A stretch of 64,000 nt of DNA from Tilletia caries (Eukaryota > Basidiomycota > Exobasidiomycetes > Tilletiales > Tilletiaceae). The notes beneath the pieces are model-generated. The model made no database searches, was not told where the DNA came from, and saw only the letters and a program-made list of their open reading frames with translations. Where the stretch lies: NCBI GenBank assembly GCA_032718865.1, contig JALUTQ010000004.1:1116001-1180000 (forward strand). Reading direction: 5' to 3'. The position numbers and the translations under genes were made by a program. This document shows positions 55,900-64,000 of the stretch, in pieces (position 1 is the first letter of the stretch; every line of letters begins with the position of its first letter).

Positions 55900-56717
55900 A
55901 CTTTGTCGAACGACACTCGTACACCCGGAAAACACATAAATCAGCACGAATCCCTGCAGTCTGTCCGGCCACGTCCGACCAGAATATCCTTGTACTTCTA
56001 GAAACCTTTTCGGTGCATTCCGTTCTTCTTGAGGCTTGGAGATGAGAGCGGGTCGCGATGCACGTTACAGACTTCAGCGAGAGACTCGGAAAGGGGTCTC
56101 GCGACTCCAGGTTGCCGCAATATCCGGGCGCCTGTCCAGCCAGAATGTGCCTCGACAGAGTCTCACAAGAGTCACGCCATACACGGTGACCCTCGCTCCC
56201 CAAAATCCACATAGTGGAGAGGACGACCTCGCCTCGCCTCGCCTCGCTCCCGTCTCCCGCCAGGACATACAGCAGCCCTTCCATATTCCGACAACTTTCC
56301 CACAACTGGACGCGTCGCAAGGGAAACGCGTTCGAGGCGCACGAGCGGCAAAAACAACAACAACAACAACAACAACAGCAGCAAACAGACGCGTGGCGGC
56401 AGGAAGAGACGCGCGCGCGAGACACGGACGCGACTTTCCCATCCGCGCTCCCATTCATTCGCACTTCGCAGGGAAGACGCGCAGAAGAGAAGGGCGAGCT
56501 GAATTAGGGAAAGGCACGGGCGGCGCGCGCAGACTTATCGATTCGACACACGCGCGGCGCGCTCTTCGGGGACTGAGGTTGGAGGTATACCAGCCAGCTG
56601 TGTACGGGTATGTGATCTGTCCTTACTGGCAACTGGCAAGGCTCCCCGTCGCGCTCTGTGATTTGCTCATTTGATTATATTTTTCCATCTTCTCTTGCGC
56701 GCCGATTTGCAGCGAGG
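55900..56717. promoter_or_regulatory. Intergenic stretch and promoter of SNF5
   Basis: No gene supported. Contains a (CAA)n/(CAG)n stretch at 56355-56385 and GCGC-rich blocks. A CATTTGATTATATTTTT segment with a TTTGCAG just before the SNF5 start at 56718 could be a 5'-UTR intron end. Confidence 0.5.
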
Positions 56718-59700
56718 ATGGCCAGCAATGGCAACCTCTTTCAGCAGAGCCAGGCACCGCAGCCGGGCACAGCGGGCACCGCCATGGCTGGGGTTCCCTT
56801 CCAGTTCACTGGGCAGGCCATGGGCATGAACCCGCAGCAGTTCCAGCCGCATCTCGCTCAGCAGGCCCATCTCCAGCAGCAGCAGCAGCCGCAACAGCAA
56901 CAGCAGGGCATCAACTCCGTCGGGTTCAATGCGACGCAGGCCTTTGGTGGTCTTGATCCAAGGATGGTGCAGAGCTACGCAGCTATGCAGGCCGCGAACC
57001 AGCAGCAAGGCGGTCAGATGCAGCAAGGAGGCCAACAGCAGCAGCAACAACAGCAACAGCAACAGCAACAGCAGCAGCGTATGTTCTCCGGGCAGCTCTC
57101 ACAAGGCGGTCAGCAACCACAGCCGCAAACGCCTCAGCAGCAGCCACAGCAGATCCTTGGATGGGGCCCAAACCAGAACCAGCAAAGGCAGCAACAACAG
57201 CCACAGCAACAGCCGCAGCAGCAACAACAACAGCAACAGCAGCAGCAGCTAGGTCAAGGATCCGCCCAGCAACAAAACGCCTTCTTTGGGCAGATGTTCA
57301 ACAATATGCAACAGCAGCAGCAGCTTCAGAACATGATGCAGCAGCAGATGGGAAGCCAGCCGCAGCAACAGCAGAACATGCTTGCCATGTCCAATCCTCA
57401 GCTCATGCTCCAAATGCAAGCAGCCGCCCTCGGAATGCAGCAACAGCAACAGCAGCAACAACAACAACAACAGCAGCAGCAGCAGCAACCAAGACCACAA
57501 CAGCAACAACAGCAGGTGCAACCACAACAGCCGCAGCAGCCACAGCAACAATCACAGCAAGCGCTGCAGCAAGGAGGGTTCCCGTTCAACATGTCCCAGA
57601 ACGCGGCGCTGGCTGGGATGCTTGCCCAGCAGGGGATCACCCAACAACAGCTTCAACAGCTCAGCGCATCCGGCTTCGGTCAAGGTCAACAGCCACAAGG
57701 TCAAGGAACGCCTCAGGGCCTAATGCTGCCTCAATCCTTCGGAAGTCCATCTCAGCAACCGCGACAGCCTGCGCAGGACCAACAGCAGCAGCAACAGCAA
57801 CAGCCTGGATCCGGACAGTTCATGGATCCTTCTGCTTTGCTCCGGCAGAATCAGGGTGCCAATCTATTTGGAGCGGGTCTCATGGCTGGCATGGGTCAGG
57901 CGGGACGCAGCCAGCTCCCGGGTCAACAGCAGCAATCCCAGGTGCAACAACAACAGCAGCAGCAACAGCAGCAACAAGGGCTTCAGCAACAACAGGCAGC
58001 ACAGCAAATGGGTCAGAATCAGATGAATCCGGCGGCGTACGCGGGCCAAATGGGCATGAACATGTCTGGGATGAATGCCATGGGAGGGATGGGGCAGGGG
58101 ATGATGCCGAGCGTGATGGGCGCGCCTCCGAGCAGCGGAGCAGGTGGGGTCGGGATGCAGTCCTTCAACCCGCAAATGGGTCAGGGGCAAGGTATGCTCC
58201 CATCCGGCGCGCCGAATGGCTTACCTGCTTTCCTCCAGCTGCAGAGTCAACAGGCGGGTGGTTCAGGCCAGGGATCGGGGCAACGACAGGCGCCGCAAGT
58301 CACGGCGAGACCGGGTACGGCTGGATCGACACCCCGGCTGAGTGCCCAACATCTTGCGCAGGTGGGGGGTACATCGGAGTCGGGATCCGCTGCGGCTGGT
58401 CCGGGCACCCCCTCGGGCCAACCGGACACGCCTGCTCCGAAGAGCAGACGGAAGAAGGCTGCTGCTGCGAAGAATGTCAGTTCGGGCGCGTCTGCGACCG
58501 GCGGTCCGAGTGGGACGCCTGTCATTTCTCATCCGCAGGCGCTTTCCGTCGGCTCGCCCGCGTCTGTGACCCATCTTGGCACCCCAGCCCTCGCACCGGC
58601 GTATCCTCCGGGACACTTATACCCACCGCCGGATCGACCATTAAGTCGCGTCAGGGAGCCGAGCTCAGGGCCGGCGGGAGCGGGGCCTGGCTTGACTCCG
58701 CATATGTCGGCTGCTCAGATTCCTCAGGGTCCAAATGGGTTTTCTGGTGGGTTGCAGGGTATGCAGGGCCCACAGGGTATGAGTCAGCCTCAGTCCCAGC
58801 AGTATCCACATACGTTTGGAAATTCGCTTGGAGCGGGTGTGCAACAGTCGGGACAGATGCAACAGCAGCCTCCCTTTGGCAACCAGTTTGGATCGCAGCA
58901 GGCTGCTATGGGTGCACAGGGACTACCGTACGCGCAGATGGGTCAGCAGCAGCAGCAACAGCAACAGCATCATCTGCCTCAACAACCTGGTATGCCCATG
59001 CAAGTCCAGCCTGGTCAAGGGCAGCAGCAGGCTCAGCAACAGCACCAGCAACAGCATGCGCAGGCGCAACCGGGACAGACCCATCAACAATTTCCGCCTG
59101 GTATCGGTCCTGGCTGGACATCGTCTGTGCCCGCGCAGCAACAAAACTTGCTATTCAGCAAAGCCGTGCAGGTGTCCCGGACGACGGGCGCGAATGCGGC
59201 ACAGGTCCTAGGCCAGCTCGGCTTTGTGTGGGTAAAGGCGAGCCAACTGCCGAATCCGGCTGTGAATGCGGTGGTCAACGCGGCTGCGCCGGGGATCACG
59301 GGGCAGCAGGGTGGTCCGCAGGTGTTGGGAGCTATTGTGAGGATTGAGGAGGCGAGGACGCTGGGAATTTTACCTCAGGTACCGCCAGCTCCTCAGATTC
59401 AACAACCGATGGGTCAGGTGCAACCGCCTGGATACCAGGGCCAGTCACAGGCCCAACTACCGCAGGCACAGGCGCAACATCTTCAGTCGATAGCACGGCC
59501 GGCCTCGCAACAGGGACCTCCCGGCCAAGGTCAAGGTCAGGGGCAGATGATGAATCACGGAAATGCAGACATGTCGATGTCTTCGCAGCAGTCTGTCCAT
59601 CTATCTGGCGATGTGTCTCAAACGCCCCGACAACCTGGGACGCCACAGCAACATCGACCTGGGAGCTCGGCTACGGGCACGGAGACGGGGACTCCGATGA

Positions 59701-62700
59701 TCCAGCCTGCGATGCCTCCGATGTCGGGCCTCCCCGGCGCTGGGCCTTCGATGGCGTCCCAAGTGAACCCTGCAACTGCTCTGCCTCTCGGGATGCGCGC
59801 TCCTGTTGACCAAGGCGTGCCCGGCGGTCCGGGAGGACATCCATATGCAGGCTCTCATGGGATGCCCATGTCGAACGGCGCGATGGGGGATGCGCAAGGC
59901 TCCATGGGACCTGTCTCGGCAGCTGAGCTGAACCTTGGAGGCCCTGACATGATCCCTCGACCGCCTGTACAGGGAGGCGATGGTCAAGGTGGTCAGCTGA
60001 CGCAGATGCCGTCTGCTGTTCCGAATCCGCAGCAACAAGTGGCCGTGCAGCCTGCTCCGCCGCCTGCTCCTGCCGCGGCTGTCCCACCCGTTTACGGCGG
60101 GTCCCTGCCGGCGGTGTCGAACCTTGGAACGCAGATCACGGGCTACAACACGCGAATGGGCCCGCTTCCGCAACCGGGACAACTCGGACTCCCCGAATCG
60201 GCGTACTACCAACCTCTTACGGATGAAGATATCAAAGAGATGGAGCGTGTCATGAGGATTGACCATGAGTACCAGGAGCGCTTTGCGCAGCAACAGGAGT
60301 GGACCAAGACGGAGCTTGGGAAGCTGATGGATGACTTGCTTGGATTGTCGGTACCTGGTGAGGTGGATTCCAAGCCCAGCCGACTGGGACCGAAGTTGCA
60401 GTGGTGGGAGCGCGGCGATCCGGAGATCGAGATGGAGAAGGCGAGAAGGCTACTCAATCCAGAGCAGGACGCGTCCGAGATCCGCTTCGAGCCGTTCAGA
60501 GTGGTGTTCCCCCGCCAACGGGAGCTCGAGATGTCGAAGGGCACGAGGGGTCCGCGACCGACGATCAACCTGTCCAAGACGGAGCTAGAGCGCGTGGCCT
60601 CTGAGGACGAGTGGCTGGTGCCTATCCGACTCGAGATCGACCATGAGCAGTACAAGCTCCGGGAGACGTTCACGTGGAACGCGAACGACCGACAGCTCTC
60701 TGTCCAAGCGTTTGCCGCGAACCTGTGCGAAGATTACGGTCTGCCGCCCGAGACGTTCGTCAACCTGATCTCGGACTCCATGCACGCGCAGCTAGTGGAG
60801 ATCCGGGAGAGCGAAGGCCGTCGGGCTCGTTCCAAGGCGGAGGTCTGTGTTAAGTCGGAACCGAAGGGGCAGGGCAGGCTGAAGGAGGAAGACGAGGACG
60901 GGGCGTGGTGGTCCGCTTGGAGACGGAAGACGAAGAAGGAGGCGTATGAGGAGGAGGAGGACGGTGAAGGTGTCGTAGGGCAGCGGAAGCGGTCTCGGAG
61001 CCTCCGAGAAGTAGATCAGGATAAGGACGAAGGGCCGGCGTGGCGGAGACGGCGACTGTCCGCTGATGAGCAGTCGGAGTCGACTGAAGTTGGTGATTGG
61101 GAAACCAAAGAAGAGGCGAGGGATGTGGATCGCAAGATGCTGGAAGATGTGGCCACAGCGGTGCAGGAGGTGCCGGTGCCAGCTGCTTCGCCTTTTGAGG
61201 AGCTACGGACCCTGATCAAGGTGAGTTTTGAGCTGTTTCCAGCTGTGTGGGATTGCATGTTCGCTGACTCCTTCCTTTCAATGTCCTACGTTAGTTGGAT
61301 ATCACGGTTGGGAACATGAACCTGATCGACCAGTTCGAGTGGGATCTTGGAGATGTGACCAGCTCGCCGGAGCAGTTCGCAGAGGTGTTCACTGCCGATC
61401 TTGGCCTGAGTGGAGAGTTCAAGACCGCGATTGCACATCAGATCCGGGAACAGATTGCCGTCTTCCTCAAGTCGCTGTCGATCATTGGCCACCCCTTCAA
61501 CGGCGCACCCGTCGCCGACGAAGAACTGCGCGCTTCCTTTCTTCCACCCATCGACACCTGTGAACGCACCGAGAACCAGGTGGACTCGTACACGCCCAAG
61601 CTGCTGCAGCTCAGCGAGGCCGAGATCGACAAGCTTACCAAAGAACGCGAGCGCGATGCCCGGAGGAAACGGCGACAGACGAAAGGTCGGCGTGGTGTCC
61701 AGCTGCCGGATCGCGAACCGAACAAGACTCAACGGTCACCGCTCGTGTACGGTCTCATTGCTACCACGGCCGCGTCTGCCAGTCGGGAAGCTGTTGCGCC
61801 AGCCCTGGGCCACAGTACCTTCTCTGGCTTGTCGACGCGCCGTGCGGCTGCTATCGCCGCCTCGCAGTCGTTTGCCTCTGGAATCAACGCCGACTCGGCC
61901 GGCGCGACACCGGCTCCTGGCGAGCTCAATGTCAAGCTGAACCAGAAACGGGTTCGCGCGGTCAACCCGGATACCGTCCATCAGTCGTATCCTGGTGGGT
62001 TGGGACGGAGACAGGAGGCCGACGCGCCTCATTTTACTCCGTCAGCTCCTCCGAAGTCTCCGCCCCTTTCCAAGCCTTCTGCGGAAAACGCCGACAAGAG
62101 GTCTGGCTCGGGCCGTCCGAAGCAAGTTCCTGTTCGGCCGCCTGAATATGCCCATCTCCAGCCGAATCTGATTGACGGCTTATGGCACTGCTCGAACTGT
62201 GGAATTCCTGGCTCGCTCGGACCTGGACGACGGAAGGGACCGCTAGGAGACAAGAGCCTGTGTTCGAATTGCGGCAAGTACTTCCACCGATTCCGACGAG
62301 TTCCCGAAGTCGAGTACACCCGCGACACTCACTATCACATCCAGGAGCAACGCGCCCGTGCGGCAGCGGACGCTGAGAAGAAGGCCCAGATGGCCCTCCA
62401 TGGGATCGGCAGGGGAGCCATGAACGAGGGCTCCGGTGATCCAGGGGGAGCACTGTCGAACGGCGGATCGAAGTCGACGAAGAACTCGCTCGATGGCCTG
62501 CCGTTTCAGGAGATTGGCTCTCCCGACGACTCGGAATCGGAGGAGTCGGATATGGACAGTCGGACGAATTCTCCGACGAAGCGCACCTTGCTCAGCGTGG
62601 AGGACAGTGGTAGCCTGCGTGCCGGCTCGCCGAGCAGGGTCATGTCTCCCTCGGGTCGGATGTCGACGCTGCCGGGCGAAGTCGACGGCACGCTTCCAGA

Positions 62701-63220
62701 GTCGTCTTCTGCTGCAGTCCCACCACCTTCAGCATCGGAGGGTTCGGCAGGCCCGACGTCGACCGCTCCTGCTCCTGCCACTCCTAGCATCGCGGCAGCA
62801 GCAGATGTCGGACCTGTCCCACCGACTCCGCCGATTCCATCCGGTCGGGCCCTTTCGCCTGGGACGCTTGCTCGGATGCCTGTGTGGATAACGAATGCAC
62901 TCGAGGGCAAACGCGGGCAATATCCTGACGACAAGTTTGAGATCCAGCTGCGGACGAGACCACCGGGGACGCCCGTAGCGCCAGAGCCAGAATGGCGCAT
63001 TCGATGTTTGGACTGTCCGGGTCGTGTGAGTTTCCGCAATGTCCTTCCTGGTTGCTTCGCGTTGAGTGATACTGACCTACCTTTCTTTCCTTTTCGGATC
63101 CACCAGCTGTACACACTGGGACCGAACCAAAGTCTGGACAATTTTGAGATCCACCTGAAGAACCGAGGGCATCGAGCGAATGTGCGGAACCGTGTTGAGG
63201 GCATCGGGTTCGCGAGCTGA
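56718..63220 (+). CDS. SNF5: SWI/SNF subunit Snf5 (SMARCB1) with polyglutamine N-terminus and GATA-type finger
   Basis: Core subunit of the SWI/SNF remodeller. Exons 56718-61220, 61295-63025 and 63107-63220 give 2,115 residues. Residues about 1-1170 are Gln/Pro/Gly/Met-rich with many Q runs encoded by mixed CAG and CAA. The SNF5 domain lies about residues 1290-1610: EWLVPIRLEIDHEQYKLRETF and FAANLCEDYGLPP, then an acidic/basic insert of about 110 residues. The second repeat follows, LDITVGNMNLIDQFEWDL and FAEVFTADLGL. Further on, WHCSNCGIPGSLGPGRRKGPLGDKSLCSNC is a GATA-like zinc finger as in other fungal Snf5 proteins. The Ser/Pro-rich region after it ends in a conserved small C-terminal domain split by an 81-bp intron that is in frame. 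Confidence 0.92.
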
Positions 63221-63429
63221 GGTCGCGCTCACTTCAAACAACTGAAATTGATAATTCTTCTGCCAAGGCGATTGGATACGAAGTCATTGTAGTCAAGAAG
63301 TAAACGGTGCGGATGGAACTATGAGGGAAGGTAGAACATGATCGAAAGGGGACACGAGAGAGGGAGGGAAGATGCAGCGCGCAGAGTGAGGGAAGATAAA
63401 GTGATTGCACGCAAAAGCAAAAAGTAATT
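63221..63429. other. SNF5 3' flank
   Basis: Short stretch between SNF5 and the tRNA, with nothing recognised. Confidence 0.5.
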
Positions 63430-63537
63430 CGACGCCAGCAGGATTTGAACCTGCGCAGGCAAAGCCTAACTGATGACATCCCGAGTAGGAATTAGAATAT
63501 TCTAGTCAGTCCCCTTAGACCGCTCGGGCATAGCGCC
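63430..63537 (-). tRNA. tRNA-Ser (anticodon AGA) with a 25-nt intron
   Basis: On the minus strand the acceptor stem GGCGCTA pairs with TGGCGTC (two G-U pairs), discriminator G. The D stem is CCC/GGG and the T arm GCAGGTTCAAATCCTGC. The anticodon stem is ACTGA/TCAGT with loop CTAGAA, so the anticodon is AGA. A long variable arm (TAGGC..GCCTG) is typical of serine tRNAs. About 25 nt (TATTCTAATT...) interrupt the loop after position 37. The intron TTCTA can pair with TAGAA of the anticodon loop, the normal pre-tRNA arrangement. Mature length about 83. Confidence 0.9.
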
Positions 63538-64000
63538 CAAATTTTTCTGAAGCCCAATCGCTTGAGATTATTATATAATATTAGTGTTTTCTACTCAACA
63601 TATGCCGCAAGAACCCGTAAAAAAAAGTTAGGCGCTAAAATTGCTGGTTCCCCAGACTTTAGTATGGGGTTATATCTGCCCCTTAGATTTTTACGGCCGA
63701 GAAAAAATGTTGCAACATCCCTCGAATAAAATTCTTCAAATCTCCTTAAAATCTTCCCAAACTTCGCCTGGGTGTCCGTACTCCGTGTTAAGGGGTATTC
63801 AGTTTTGTTTTCATTAGGGGTAATTCAAGGCTCGGCAACTATCTTCACTATGTAACTATGATAACTATATAGTTATAACTAATGGTGATAACTTGACTAT
63901 ACTTTGGGCGGCGAAGCCGCTTAGAAAAAATAGTGGCTATAACTTTTTCAGATCGGCGCGGACTGCGGAGTAACTAATAGTTGAAATAGTTATGAAAATC
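63538..64000. other. AT-rich edge of different composition
   Basis: Sequence changes sharply to AT-rich, with runs such as AAAAAAAA and many TATA/ATAACT words. It contains a perfect GCGGC-GAA-GCCGC hairpin near 63908-63920 and repeated AACTAT/ATAGTT motifs near 63838-63880. No coding frame. It looks like the border of a repeat or transposon-derived block that continues beyond the window. Confidence 0.55.

Noticed and set aside
57161..59347. A 728-codon open frame overlapping SNF5 in another frame
   Set aside because: It is the CAG/CAA repeat array read in a shifted frame (Ala/Thr runs). It has no domains and lies wholly inside the SNF5 exon.
63900..63925. Helitron 3' end suggested by the hairpin
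   Set aside because: The hairpin is not followed by a CTRR end at the right distance and no Rep/helicase sequence is in the window.

Overview
The window reads as nuclear DNA of a basidiomycete fungus. Genes are dense and GC-rich, most carry several short (about 50-110 bp) GT-AG introns, and the gene set is fungal: SAGA Spt7, a SNF5 with a GATA-type finger, Pom152, Efg1, Som1 and a Pcp1/PARL-type rhomboid. Long polyglutamine tracts and a chromovirus-like Ty3/gypsy element also fit. I cannot name the genus; a yeast-like or dimorphic lineage such as Ustilaginomycotina is only a guess. No bacterial, viral or CRISPR features were seen.

Layout. 1-6.3 kb: a mitochondrial 2-oxodicarboxylate carrier (-) divergent from a mitochondrial rhomboid protease (+), then a decayed copy of the gene at 51 kb. 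6.3-12.8 kb: a complete Ty3/gypsy retrotransposon (-) with 135-bp LTRs and a 5-bp target duplication. 14-22 kb: a prenylated ubiquitin-fold protein, rRNA-processing EFG1 (-) and 12-exon SPT7 (+). 22-24.3 kb: a tiny twin-CX9C SOM1-like gene (-) divergent from a second SLC25 carrier (+). 24.9-26.3 kb: a secreted orphan protein and a 28-residue metallothionein too small for routine ORF calling. 26.3-29.3 kb: a gene-poor gap. 29.3-36.4 kb: a second rhomboid protease (-), a phenolic acid decarboxylase (-), a 2-hydroxyacid dehydrogenase (-) and a secreted GH20 hexosaminidase (+). 36.5-46.7 kb: an acidic hypothetical protein, POM152, the GPI-anchor PIG-L deacetylase, SNU23 and a phosducin-like protein. 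47-56 kb: cytosolic isoleucyl-tRNA synthetase, a small unknown protein (parent of the 5.6-kb pseudogene), proteasome beta-6, and the divergent splicing factors CWF18 and HSH49. 56.7-63.2 kb: a 2,115-residue polyglutamine SNF5. 63.4 kb to the end: an intron-containing tRNA-Ser(AGA) and then an AT-rich stretch of different composition.

Functional themes. Mitochondrial inner-membrane transport and proteolysis recur in the left half (two carriers, two rhomboids, SOM1). Spliceosome (SNU23, CWF18, HSH49), chromatin (SPT7, SNF5) and translation/proteostasis genes dominate the right half. Many genes are in divergent pairs with 120-750 bp between start codons, and three housekeeping promoters share a tandem TCAC repeat in the same orientation relative to the gene. 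Gene models were spliced by eye from GT-AG sites and reading-frame continuity; where exon lengths are given they sum to an open frame.
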